NCBI GenBank assembly: GCA_947179485.1 | Contig: OX359246.1 | Coordinates: 42,325,632-42,389,631 of the forward strand | From: Allacma fusca | Lineage: Eukaryota; Arthropoda; Collembola; Symphypleona; Sminthuridae | Direction of reading: 5' to 3' | Length of the DNA stretch: 64,000 nucleotides | Shown here: positions 26,855 to 37,995 of the stretch, one piece after another | Position numbering within the stretch: position 1 is the first letter of the stretch | Layout: each line of letters begins with the position of its first letter | The notes under the pieces: model-generated | The model's database searches: none | What the model was told of the DNA's origin: nothing | The model's input: only the letters and a program-made list of their open reading frames with translations | Position numbers and translations under genes: made by a program

Positions 26855-27273
26855 GTGGCTTCACAAAACCATGATTCTTGATGTAATTTAGAATTCTAGT
26901 ATCATCTTGTGGCAAACGCCCCTTAAAGTACTCCTCCAGGAAAATCTCATTCATAGTGGTAGCTGTCAATTTTTTGAAAAATACTTTAATGTAAATGTAT
27001 AACAAAATTACTTTTGTATTTCGCGATTTACAAAGAACAAGTTGGGGTTGTTGCTTAGGACGAAATATTAGAACTATAATTTTCCTAACACGATTGTTCG
27101 GTTAGCCGCCATTAGAAATGCTTACCATTTCTAGTCTTTTCATAACTGGTTGTTGATGTTTCGTCCGCACTAATTTTAATCGCACTAAATCTTCCAACAC
27201 AGAAAACAAATGCAAGCAATGCCGAAATTATAAGGCATCGCAAGATTATTCTCAATGTACTGCTGGAACGCAT

Positions 27274-28589
27274 TGGACCTCGCCTTTCGCTGGGTGAATT
27301 CAGATCCTGCTAATATTACAAAATGTAATCTGTGCGTACGTGTATTTTGAAGACATACGTTTGCCTATCAGTTTTCAATGGTATCTCACCTCATGGACTA
27401 CTATTTAATGTAATCTGTCGTAAACCTATAACTCGCCAATACAACAAGGTCCTTATCGGAAGACACACATGTATTGATTAGAAACTAAAATTTTAGTTGC
27501 ACGATAAAGAGAATTGCCTTAGTTGCGAATCTACCTGTATGTAGACTTACATAATTATAGTTATGCTATGTAACCATTTTTAAGGACCCACCATTGGAAC
27601 AAGAGGGAGTTAAATTAGCTTTAAGCGCATATTTGACCCTCAGAAAATGTTACCTTACTTACAACCAGTGGCTCAACCACGGGAGGGTACAAGGGGTATA
27701 TTGTACCTCTACTCAGACACCAAAGAGGTTACACTCAAAGACTATAGTACCCCCCCTCCCCCCAGAAAATAAATAAGAATAATTTTAAAACGTTAGAAAT
27801 AAACATTTTTTCATACTTTCTTAGTCTCCATCCGTACTTTTTTTAAATTATTGAATCAAAAGGTAAGAAGGAAGAGTGCAGAAACTCGTTCTTTGAATAC
27901 TGACGGAATAAATATTAACAGTGTCCCTCTCAAAAATTGTGGCCACGTATCATCCAATCCTGTAAGGCATGCTTTAAATAAAGCAAAAATCTTATTGCTG
28001 GTGACAACCATATGTAATAAATCCTTACTTTCCCTTACAAACGGAAGTTTAATTTTCATCATCGTCAAATCATGTTATTCCGAACATCACTTAACCCTGC
28101 GACCTCAAATATTAGCGAACGTGAATGAAGTAAATTTTATAAAATCTAACTAAAAATCTTGCTAAAAACCTAGGGATCAAATCATGAGTCATTTCCCTGA
28201 TGTAAGCTACCGGGGTTGGGAAATGATTATGGTTACTTCGTATATACTGCATTTGTCAGCTATTGTATGTTATAACGTTGTAAGGACCAATTTGTACCCC
28301 CCCAGTAAAGAATCCATGTCCTGATTTCAACGACACGTAGTTCGAAACTATTTGCGCAGATAGATAAATTGAAAATTGTGCATAGATTTGAAATTAGTTT
28401 TTATCATCTAGAACTATAAATGTAACGAGCACATTTCAGACCATTGAGGTAACTATCTACTTAAGTTATCTCTCAAATGAGTAGGATCAATATTTTTACT
28501 TAGGATAAAGGGATGGGATGTTACAAAATATGCATGCTTTCTGTTACTTATTCAGTTCATTGTTCATCCTCATCCACAGTAGTGACAAT
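27274..28589. other. 5' flank of copy A Star-like gene
   Basis: Promoter side of gene A. The sequence is shared with the corresponding parts of copies B and C, including the CAACCACGGGAGGGTACA block. The open frames near 27600 and 27850 are not conserved in B or C, so they are not genes. Confidence 0.5.
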
Positions 28590-28870
28590 CAGGGATGGGA
28601 ATGGATTATTAATCCCGGGTTTCAATTGTTTGAATAAATAAACAATCCCAGTGCTAATCGAAGGGTTGATCAAACTTGAATCTAATCCTTATTCCTCAAT
28701 CCCGGCTCAATGAATTTATTTGAATCCATAATCCTAATCCAAATTGGTTGCATTCTACGAATCAATCCTTAATCCTAATCCAATTATTGATGTAGTATGT
28801 GGTCAATCCTAACTACAAAATCCACTTCAGTTAGCAGTGTGGAACATGGATTGGATTGTTGTGCTGCCGG
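28590..28870. mobile_element. Decayed hAT copy with ATTAATCC motifs (shared with copy C)
   Basis: Starts CAGGGATGGGAATGGATTAT right after GTGACAAT, exactly as the better preserved element at 41139 in copy C. It is filled with AATCC/GGATT words, but its right end is lost in a deletion. Confidence 0.7.
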
Positions 28871-29976
28871 TAGGTTTTGTATTATATTAGTATAACTACT
28901 AATTTCATCCTATGATAATTAGCTTCCATTATTCTGCACCTTGAATTGATTGAACTTCTATCTTGTATCGCAGTTTGCACTCGCAAAGTTAACGTTTCCA
29001 AATACGACTCATGACACGCCTTTAGTTTCAAGTAGAAGTAAGTACAATGTAAAGCAAATATAAAACCGAAGACTTATTTAGTCCGAGTTAATCTAGTGTG
29101 GACTTACAGCAGATAAAAGTGGAGTGAGCCGAAAAAATAAAAATGCCTCAAAACCCAGTAAAACGATAAGTAATAATTATTCTTGATGAAAAGTTTACTG
29201 AAACTGTATACTGAAAGTAGTATAGACAAAGCAAAGTGTCTGGCAAGAGATTTTTTTGCGCAAGCGTTGTTCATGCGTTTGTTTACTTCTATATGTACAT
29301 GTAAGTTTTTTAATGAGGTAATTTTGTCTTGTAACGCAAATTCATATATATTATTAGTGGATTTATAATAATGCAAATCAAATGGGTTCTGTTTTTTAAC
29401 TGATTACACGGATTCAACAGTGCAATAATATAATTACTTTAATTTGTGTAAATAAATTAAACCTGGTAGTTAAATTATTTGGATACATTTTGATAAGTCC
29501 CTTATAGCACAAGTCAAATTCATTGGATTTTTAGGGTCAGTCTGTCAATATAAAATATGCACTCTGAATTTACTTTAACCAATCTGTAAATCTATTGAGA
29601 TTTGTAGCAAGGATAAATTTTTTATGGGTGCATTTTGTCTCATTAAAATGGATCCTTCCTTATGAAGGATATTGTGTTATAATGGATGTTGTATTATAAG
29701 GGAACTTTCCTTTATTTATAAGGGATTAATTTTTACTAAGAAAAACAGTAAACCTGCTATAAGAGACTGAACATCATCAACAAGATCTTTGGACATGGAC
29801 AGTATGGAGTCATTGCAGTTTATAGCGTTATCCGTAATGCTAATTTTTGCTCCTCTGTAAGATGTCATTTCACAAAATATAGGGGCTGAAAATTGAGATT
29901 TTGCTGATTTGAAGGGTGTTGTTATAAAAAGGTCAATTATTTTGTGAAAAGGGATTAATTTACATAGCACCACAAA

Positions 29977-30000
29977 TTATGTAATATATATATATATATC
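29977..30000. repeat. AT dinucleotide microsatellite
   Basis: Short run of TA repeats in the 3' flank of copy B; not present at that length in copy C. Confidence 0.8.
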
Positions 30001-30547
30001 TATACTATAATAATTTATTATAATAGTTCATAGATAAAATTTAGAAAAAACAACTTCCTCTGGATCTTAGGCCGAAATTTCCAACAATTAGTGTCAATGA
30101 CAAAGCTAAGCTAAACAATATTGAAAAATGTCGCCAGAGGGAATAATATGCAATAAATATTTTGTACAAAATTTAAACTGGAAAATGTAAAGTATTCTCG
30201 ATATTTTCGGAATTATTTATATTTGGGGAAGGGTACTATTATTCGTCTTCACTTTACACTTGTAAATACAATGTAATTATTCAAGATTCAATTCCGTTTA
30301 CCTCATTTGCAAATTTACGTGTATGCTAATTTACAATGACATGGGCATACCGCATGCTTCTAACACAGAAAACAGTGCATTGGTAATGACTCATGAGGAA
30401 ATAAAAATTGTACAATATTTCAAAAACGGGGGAAAATATTTAAATGGACGATGTTAAATATTAAATGGGAGAACGTTAATTTTTAGTTAGTTTATTTATT
30501 AGTTATTGCAGCCTTATACGTGATATCCTTAGATAGGTTTGATTTGC

Positions 30548-32054
30548 TTATGATTCAATAAGTGTAGGAAATTTATCCTTTACAGGGAAGGTATTGTGAG
30601 CAAATATGATATCATTTGCTAAATAATCACTACGGGTCAGCTTCGTAATGACACTGTAGCCCTTACTCTCCATGTATTTCACGATTTCTTCCGCACCTCC
30701 CCTCCCGTGGATAAACTCAACTGTGAGGACCTGATTTTTTAAACGTTTTTCAGCATTTTTTTTTAAATATCCAGGCATCATAGTTTACTCCAGATCTTAC
30801 CGTGATATTAATTAAGTGAAATGGAATAGTGTAGAGTACATCCATCTCAAAGCCCTCCACATCTAAGCTAAAGTAATCCACCGTCTTCACTCCTATGGAA
30901 CTTAGGAGAGAGAATAAAGGGAAGCACTGCACTCTAACGGAAGGTTCTTGATTTGGATTTCCAGTTCGGGATAATTCTGAAACATCTTCAACATTTTCTG
31001 ACTTGATCTTACCGATATTAAAATGTTGATTGAAAATAACCTAAATACATACAAAGTTTATTTAAAGTTTCAAGAGGTCTAGAATTACTTTTTTTTTGTT
31101 CAAATTAAGATCTGATACCTCATGTGGATAAGCATGAATAGACAAGCAACAAGAAGCAGCCCAGGCTTTACGATGTTTTGATATTAACAAATCAAAATTT
31201 TTAGGGTCAGCTTCTACTAACAGACCCTATATGGTATATTACGCAACAATAAATACATACATGGTAAGAATTCCTTGAAGTATTACGGTCACAAATTTGT
31301 GTAAGTGTTTTGTATAGCCCTTTTTACCTCCCAACTAAAATCCCTTTCCAATGCCAAGGTATTCGACCGGGTCTCGCCATCTAGTGCACCGCACTCTACG
31401 AAAAAACCGTTTCTCTGTATTAAAATAGCTCACATTAAAAGGAAATTTTGCAAAGAAAATAAAAATAACGCCGACTTTATTATTTACGATTTGTTATTTT
31501 ATCACACACAAAATACACAGAACATACATACCTTCCCCTGAAAAAGTTTTTTTACGATCTCTGACTGACCCATTGATGGATCTATGTCTGGCTTTTGTAG
31601 GTTATATGACACATTAACAGATGGAGGTGGCTTCACATAACCATGATTCTTGATGTAATTTAGAATTCTAGTATCATCTTGTGGCAAACGCCCCTTAAAG
31701 TACTCCTCCAGGAAAATGTCATTCATAGTGGTAGCTGTCAATTTTTTGAAAAAGGCTGTATTGTAAAATTGTAACAAAATTACTTTTGTATTTCGCGATT
31801 TACAAAGAACAAGTTGGGGTTGTTGCTTAGGACGAAATATTAGAACTATAATTTTCCAAACATGATTGTTCGGTTAGCCGCCATTAGAAATGCTTACCAT
31901 TTCTAGTCTTTTCATAACTGGTTGTTGATGTTTCGTCCGCACTAATTTTAATCGCACTAAATTTAATCACACTATATCTTCCAACACAGAAAACAAATGC
32001 AAGCAACGCCCAAATTATGAGGCAGATTATTCTCAATTTATTGCTGGAACTCAT
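30548..32054 (-). CDS. Star-like FkbM-domain type II membrane protein, copy B (intact)
   Basis: Six exons: 32054-31898, 31734-31532, 31414-31328, 31226-31119, 31040-30801, 30730-30548; phases agree, 325 codons plus stop. Residues about 8-27 form a signal anchor (IICLIIWALLAFVFCV), predicting a short cytosolic N-terminus and luminal domain. The luminal part has the Methyltransf_21/FkbM-type signatures seen in Star proteins: RNGFFVECGALDGETRSNT, GLLVEADP, DYFSLDVEGFE, VLTVEF. In Drosophila, Star works in the secretory pathway in EGF-ligand traffic; that role is not proven for expanded families, nor is methyltransferase activity. Between the anchor and the core lies a Pro-rich segment (VKPPPSVNVSYNL). 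Exon sizes 203, 87 and 108 nt are identical in all four paralogues here. Confidence 0.85.
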
Positions 32055-32307
32055 TGGACCTCGCCTTTCGTTGGGTGAATTCAGATCCTGCTAATATTAC
32101 AAAATGTAACCTGAAAGTACGTGTATTTTGAAAACATACGTTTGTCTATTAGTTTTCTATGGTATCTCACCTCATGGACTACTACTGTACTACTATGTAA
32201 AAGTATAACAAAATTACTTTTGTATTTCGCGATTTACTTGGAACAAGTTGGGGTTGTTGCTTAGGACGAAATATTAGAACTATAATTTTCCAAACATGAT
32301 TGTTCGT

Positions 32308-32490
32308 TTAGCCATTGAAAAGCTTTCCCTTTATAGTCTTTTCAGAACTGGTTGTTGATATTTCGTCCGCACTCATTTTAATCGCACTAAATTTAATCAC
32401 ACTAAATCTTCCAACATAAAAAACAATTGCAAGCAATGCCCAAATTATGAGGCATCGCCAGTTTATTCTCAATGTATTGTTGGAACTCAT
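32308..32490 (-). pseudogene. Duplicated first-exon relic of copy B
   Basis: A second signal-anchor exon lies upstream of gene B, with start codon context and hydrophobic core intact (LIIWALLAIVFYVGRF). The GGTAAGC donor of the true exons is GGGAAAGC here, so it cannot splice in the usual way. About 400 bp of flanking sequence (roughly 32197-32600) duplicates the region around the working exon 1 (31768-32165). Confidence 0.8.
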
Positions 32491-32698
32491 TGGACCTCGC
32501 CTTTCGTTGGGTGAATTCAGATCCTGCTAATATTACAAAATGCAACGTGTGTGTACGATGATTTTGAAAACATACGTTTTCCTATCACAGTTTCCTTGGG
32601 TATCTCCCTTCATGGAGTCCTATTTAATGTATTGTAACGTCAAATTATAACTGACCACTGCAGCAAGGTCCTTTTCGGAATCATACGTTGATCGTAAT

Positions 32699-33771
32699 CA
32701 GGGTTGGCAAAATGAAAATGCCCTCGGTTTTTTGCCTGCCCGCTTGAAAATGCCCTGAAAATGCCAAAAATGCCCTGAAAATGCCGAAAATGCCCAACTT
32801 TCAAAATTCCAGGCCATTTGGGCATTTTCGGCAGGCATTTTGGGCATTCTCGATTTTTTTTGTAAATAATCATTATTTACCGCTCTTGTTTAAAGATTTT
32901 TTTAAATATCGAACTTCATTTAAAAATATATCTTTTACAGAATGAATTAATGTAAAGCGTAGCAATTTGCAAATTGTTAGTATTCCTACATCGTTTCTTC
33001 TCCTGTGTATTACTGTATTAATCTAATTCAACAATATCCTCAACATCAACTCACCTTCGGACTCGTGAAAAGTAAAACTATAATTTTCTTCGTCATCTAA
33101 AATATTTTTTTTCCAATTAGGAGACTGCATTTATATTTTATACACATGATAATCATGTCTAATTTGTTTTGATGAACTCGGTTCTGGATTTGTTGAGAAT
33201 GATTTGACCAAAGCTGATTCTTGTGAACTTAAAGCGATTTCTTTGGTCACATCGTTATCGAGAGCAATACACGTTTTGGTACTACATTTGGATGATTCCC
33301 GTTTTACCTCCACTGGGGCTTTTAAACTTTCGTGCGAGCACGCCAGTTTATAGTATAATCCAACCGCTTGTTATGAAAGTAATTACACAACAATTTATTT
33401 TTACCAATGTCTGACCAATGAAGTTGAATATTGTCGTTGATTCGAGGTGTCGGGATTAAATCTCAAGTTAAAATGAAAAAAATGGAATGAGATTTAAAAC
33501 AATGATAATAAAAATTTTAGTATAGTGAATCAAGACACGCTACAATAATTAATGAAATTTCAGGTATGCAATTATAAAGATATTTGCATTGGTTCGAACA
33601 AAATATGTATCGAAATTTACCTTGCTAAAAATTAATAGATAGCGTCCAGTCTGAAGTATCCCAAGAAATGATTGAATATGCCCTAAATGCCTGCCCTACG
33701 CGGATTATGCCAAAAATGCCATGAATTGAAAATGCCCAAAATGCCATGACATTTTCAATTGGCCAACCCTG
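32699..33771. mobile_element. Non-autonomous hAT element with AAAATGCC arrays (1)
   Basis: Left end CAGGGTTGGCAAAATGAAAA; right end is the complement of CAGGGTTGGCCAATTGAAAA. The 8-bp duplication ATCGTAAT lies at 32691-32698 and 33772-33779. AAAATGCC(C) words crowd both ends, with unrelated AT-rich sequence between. Copy C has the empty site near 39716 (CTGATCGGAAGACAC). Confidence 0.9.
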
Positions 33772-33823
33772 ATCGTAATCACTGTTTGCAAGTTGATAGT
33801 GACTATTTCATAGTAGATACATA

Positions 33824-34766
33824 TAGGGTATGTCGATTGAAAATGCCCTGCAGTACTTGCCCGCCCAGCTGAAAATGCCCGAAATGCCTGCCCACATGCC
33901 CAAAAACTGGGCATGTGGGCAGCTTTTGAAAATGCCCTGATTTTGGGCATTTTGGGCAGGGCAAGTTGGGCATTTTGGGCATTTTCATGGCACCAAAATT
34001 GGATTACTAGCATATATTCAGAATATCCACCCAAATGCATGCAAGCGCAGCCAAGGAAAAGTTACAAATGTGGATGTCTGGTTATTCGCTTCTTCGCGTA
34101 TATTTTAATGGCAAAAACAGTCAAATCAATTTAATTTCATTGACATGAGTTGATATCATTTATCACTCCTATGAAAATAAATTTCTATGTAAACAATTAT
34201 ATGAAATAAATTTACATATGCGTCACTGACGGGCGGGCAGAAGTACTATTTTCTTTTGAAGTACGAACTCTTAAAGTAAAAATATGATGGTAATGGATCA
34301 GTCTAAATTTAAATGGGTGATGTAGCTGAATTTTATACTCATCTTGGAAAAATAGTTCCTAGAATATTTTAATTTATAGCCCTATCGTGTACTGTACAGG
34401 TGTTTCACAAATTGTAATGTTCAATATGACCTATGGTATCCAAATGTATTTCATCACCGGTTGAATTAACTTAACTCAAAATAATGACATACAGAATAAA
34501 CTTTTCAAGATAATTTCGAACGCTTTTTCTCCAAAATTACAACGAAATTTTCAAATTCATTGTCAAATTGTATAGATTGTTCTATTATATTCCACGATTC
34601 TGCCCAAAATGCCCAATTTGTCCTCGATGAAAATGCCCAAAATGCCCTTGCCCAATATGCCCTATTATGGCGCCCTCGCCCTGAAATGAAAATGCCCAAA
34701 ATGCCCTGGCATTTTGGGCGGGCGAGTTGCCCAAAATGCCGGGCATTTTCAAATCGACATACCCTA
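33824..34766. mobile_element. Non-autonomous hAT element with AAAATGCC arrays (2)
   Basis: Ends TAGGGTATGTCGATTGAAAA and the complement of TAGGGTATGTCGATTTGAAA; near-identical 8-bp flanks GATACATA (33816-33823) and GATATATA (34767-34774). The motif array is the same as in the element before it, but the outermost TIR differs. Confidence 0.85.
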
Positions 34767-35270
34767 GATATATATTAGGAAGTTAAATTAGCTTTAAACG
34801 CATATTCGAACCCCAGGAAATGTTTTCTTTACTTAAAACCAGTTGCTCAACCACGGGAGGGTACAAGGGGTACATTGTACCTCTACTCAGACACCAGAGG
34901 GGTACACTCATAGACTTGTACCCCCACCGCTCCACCCAGAAAATAAATAAGAATAATTTTTAAATGTAAGAAATAAACATTATTTGATACCTTCTTAGTC
35001 TCCATCCGTACTTTTTCAAAATTATTGAATCAAAAGGTAAGAAGGAAGAGTGGAGAAACTCGTTCTTTAGGTACTGACGGAATATGTATTAGCAGTCCCT
35101 CTCAAAAATTGGAGCCACATATCATCCAAACCTGTAAGGCATGCTTTAAATAAAACAAAAACCTTGTTCCTGGTGACAACCATATGTAATAAATCCTTAC
35201 TTTCCCTTACATCTTTGGAGGATTATCCACAATTTTTGAGGGGAACTGTTGATATTTTCTGATAATGAGA

Positions 35271-36742
35271 CCTGTGTAGAGGTGAGCTGAAATTTCATAA
35301 AAATGAGACCTGTGAGTTTAAGATTTTTTTACAGAGGCGGGGGCGCTTTTAAAGATACAATGTTTTTCTTCCGTTTTTAGTGATAAGTACACGTCTGTGA
35401 ATAAATTTAACATTTTCTACGTGTTCCCCATCTTTTTTTGATATGGTACGGAGGCGTCGTTTCCAGGACCCAATAACTTCGACACATTTTTCAGGAGTTC
35501 CTTCGTTCCATACCTTGCGAAGTTTTTTCCACAGTCCGTTCATCGTACAGTCCTTCGTCCTTTGAAGAGTTTGCGTCAAGAATCCAAAGCCGAAGAAATC
35601 CCTGGGACTCCTTTTCGGTTTCCGATTTTTCGGTTTCGAAAATTTTCGAAACAAAAATTCCACTACAATAATACAGAACCGTATGAAGACGAACGAGCAA
35701 GTTGACTTTTGACGAAGAGATTTTTACTGATCTTCCCTATAATAAGTTAAATTCCGATAATAAGTCGGAATTTGGTATTCACATCGAGTTTTACACGGTG
35801 TCGTTACTAAATTTAAAGGCATTGATGGAAACAGCAAGATTCAAAACTTGCAGAAACAACAACAAATGCAATGCTTCAATTACCGTTGTGTGTTGGATTC
35901 CTAAGTTAACATCCCACGTTTCCCCTTATTAAACAATTTCAGTTGCAACAGCTTTTAGTAATAATAGTAACTGCAGTAAAAGCTCGTAAATGAATTTAAA
36001 ATAATTATGTGAAAAGGGTCGCATTTAAAATATCTGAGTCGCCATGATTCACGACTTGTTAATACTATTTTGCCCAGTTCTCGAAAATTTTGATTCCACT
36101 GTTCGACTGCGCGTTTGGCTTAAGACGTGTCAAGTATGAAAATGCTTTTATTTTATTTTATGCTCTTCTATCTGACAGAAGTTACATCTGTGTCACATTT
36201 TTCATTGACTTATTCTGCTGATTTACAGTGTTGCCTGTCAATTTGGATAGTGACATTAATTTGGATATGGACCCCCACATTGGTGATATCAAAGCTTGCT
36301 TGTTGGATGAGAAAAATATTTTGCAAAACAGTTAATACATTTTTGTATAAGAATGTGAACGCTTTAATTTCCTCTTCAATACAAATGTAAACATTTTATA
36401 AATGATTTTTAAAAAATATTTAAGGTTTATAGCGATTGTAAAAGCAAAAACTTTGTAAGGTGTTAATTTTTTTCCAGAAAAGTAAATGTGGGACACTTTG
36501 TATATCCTATCCCTCCCTGAATTTTTACAGAGGGACGATGTACCTCCTGCCCTTCATGTTCCGCAGTGCTTGCCTGTATAAATCTTATCAAGGTTACAGC
36601 CATGCATGTGTACATATGTATTTTTCAGGCAGAACGTAATAATAGAATTTGTTTATATTTTCTTTGGATAAGGAGGTTACCCTAGCTCTATAGCCCGGTT
36701 TCTTTACATAGCATTAAATACCTTCGTATTTTGAATCCTTTG
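35271..36742. other. Single-copy spacer between copies B and C
   Basis: Not part of the segmental repeat. It holds a mariner-like fragment (separate entry) and, at 36610-36738, a dispersed repeat that recurs at 49318-49446. The open frames at 35702-35932 and 36127-36390 lack family resemblance and are not called. Confidence 0.45.
35349..35700 (-). pseudogene. Tc1/mariner-type transposase C-terminal fragment
   Basis: In one minus-strand frame the translation reads SPRDFFGFGFL, then TMNGLWKKLRKVW, then VIGSWKRRLRT. This parallels the end of Tc1/mariner transposases: SP-DFFLWG, L...I...W, Li-SMprR. Only the last third is visible and a second frame continues upstream, so it is a decayed fragment. 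The resemblance is by eye and distant. Confidence 0.45.
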
Positions 36743-36963
36743 AGATTTGTAGCAAGGATACATTTTTTACGGGTGCATTTTGTCTTATTAAAATGGATCC
36801 TTCCTTATGAAGGATATTGTGTTATAACGGATGTTGTATTATAAGGAAACTTTCCTTTATTTATAAGGGATCAATTTTTATTAAGAAAAACAGTAAATTT
36901 GCTATAAGAGACTGAACATCATCAACAAGATCTTTGGACTTGGACAGTATGGAGTCATTGCTG

Positions 36964-37309
36964 TGTAACCGGGGAAAATGATACAAATCTGCACAACGAA
37001 TACATGGAATATAATCTACGTGTAGATCTACGTCTAGCCGCGTTTATATACACGGCTGAGGTATTCCAATAGTTTACAAGACGTTTCGAATGTGTCTATT
37101 TTCGGATACATTTCCTATCTTAATTACGTTGTAACTACATTTACATAAAGCGCAATAAACTTCTTATCTTAATTTATTCAACTAAGTCGTTTCCAAAGTA
37201 TTTGTCTTTTAGGAATCCTGATACTTAATTTATGCAATTATGCATTCAATATAAATATCATCATTTGTATGTCCATAATATTCAAATGGTGTAACAACAC
37301 CTGGTTACA
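36964..37309. mobile_element. 346-bp insertion with TGTAACC ends
   Basis: Copies A and B run straight through the GAGTCATTGCAG/GCTGTTTATAGCG sequence where copy C carries this insert. It begins TGTAACCGGGG and ends CCTGGTTACA, and GCTG is repeated on both sides. Probably a MITE; superfamily not determined. Confidence 0.7.
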
Positions 37310-37995
37310 GCTGTTTATAGCGTAATCCGTAATGCTAATTTTTGCTCCTCTGTAAGATGTCATTTCACAAAATATAGGGGCTGAAAATTGAGATTTTGCT
37401 TATTTGAAGGGTGTTGTTATAAAAACGCCAATTATTTTGTTAAAATGGATTAATTCACATAGGAAAACAAATTATTTAATGCATATGCTATAATTATAAT
37501 GGTTCATAGATAAAATTTAGAAAGGAAATTCCTTTAGATCTTAGGCTGAAATTTCCGACAATTAGTGTCAGCGACAAAGCTAAGCTAAACAATATTGAAA
37601 AATGTCGCCAGAGGAAATACTATGCAATAAATATTTTGTACAAAATGTAAACTGGAAAATGTAGAGTATTCTCAATATTTTCGGATTTATTTATATTTGG
37701 GGAAGGGTAATATTATTCGTCTTCACTTTACACTTGTAAGTACAATGTAATTATTCAAGATTCTATCCCGTTTACCTCATTTGCAAATTTACGTGTATGC
37801 TAATCGCAATTTACAATGACATGGGCATACCGCATGCTTCTAACGCAAAAAAACAGCGCATTGGTAATGACTCATGAGAAAATATAATTGTATAACATTT
37901 CAAAAACGAAGGAAAATATTAAATTGGTTGTTGTTAACGTTTTTTAATAGTTATTGCAGCCTTATACGTGATATCCTTAGATAGGTTTGATTTGC

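Larger units (their letters stand above)
24928..27273 (-). pseudogene. Star-like FkbM-domain membrane protein, copy A, disrupted by a hAT in exon 2
   Basis: Exons follow the copy B/C plan: 27273-27126, 26962-25928 (interrupted), 25812-25726, 25624-25517, 25418-25182, 25110-24928. Exon 2 is split at the codons for the KPPPS segment by an 824-bp element with its target duplication; without it exon 2 would be 203 nt exactly as in B, C and D and the protein 321 residues. All other exons and splice sites are open, so loss is recent. Reading into the element ends at a stop after about 30 foreign codons. Key family motifs remain: VECGALDGETRSNT, GLLVEADP, SLDVEGFE, VLTVEF. Residues KNKISS replace NPNQEPS of the paralogues in exon 5. 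Confidence 0.85.
23250..29570. repeat. Tandem segmental copy A
   Basis: The first of three similar units. Each unit has the same order: a segment with ATTAAAA-GG-TCCTCCTT-type sequence (here near 23260), the 3' flank of a Star-like gene, the gene on the minus strand, then a 5' flank containing GGGAGGGTACAAGGGGTA (here near 27680) and the CCTGTAAGGCATGCTTTAAA block. Here the unit is lengthened by a LINE insertion and by a hAT in the gene. Edges are approximate. Confidence 0.75.
29590..35270. repeat. Tandem segmental copy B
   Basis: The second unit with the same internal order as copy A. It is enlarged by two hAT elements in the 5' flank and by an internal duplication of the first exon region. 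Confidence 0.75.

Noticed and set aside
27594-28153. Short open frames upstream of Star-like copy A as genes
   Set aside because: The homologous segments in copies B and C carry frame-breaking differences, so no conserved protein is encoded.
32700-34760. CRISPR-like spaced repeats (AAAATGCCC)
   Set aside because: Spacing is irregular, both orientations occur, the genome is eukaryotic, and TIR plus target duplication identify hAT elements.
36127-36390. Possible small secreted protein with a hydrophobic N-terminus
   Set aside because: AT-rich composition alone gives this; no splice context, no second copy and no family resemblance.
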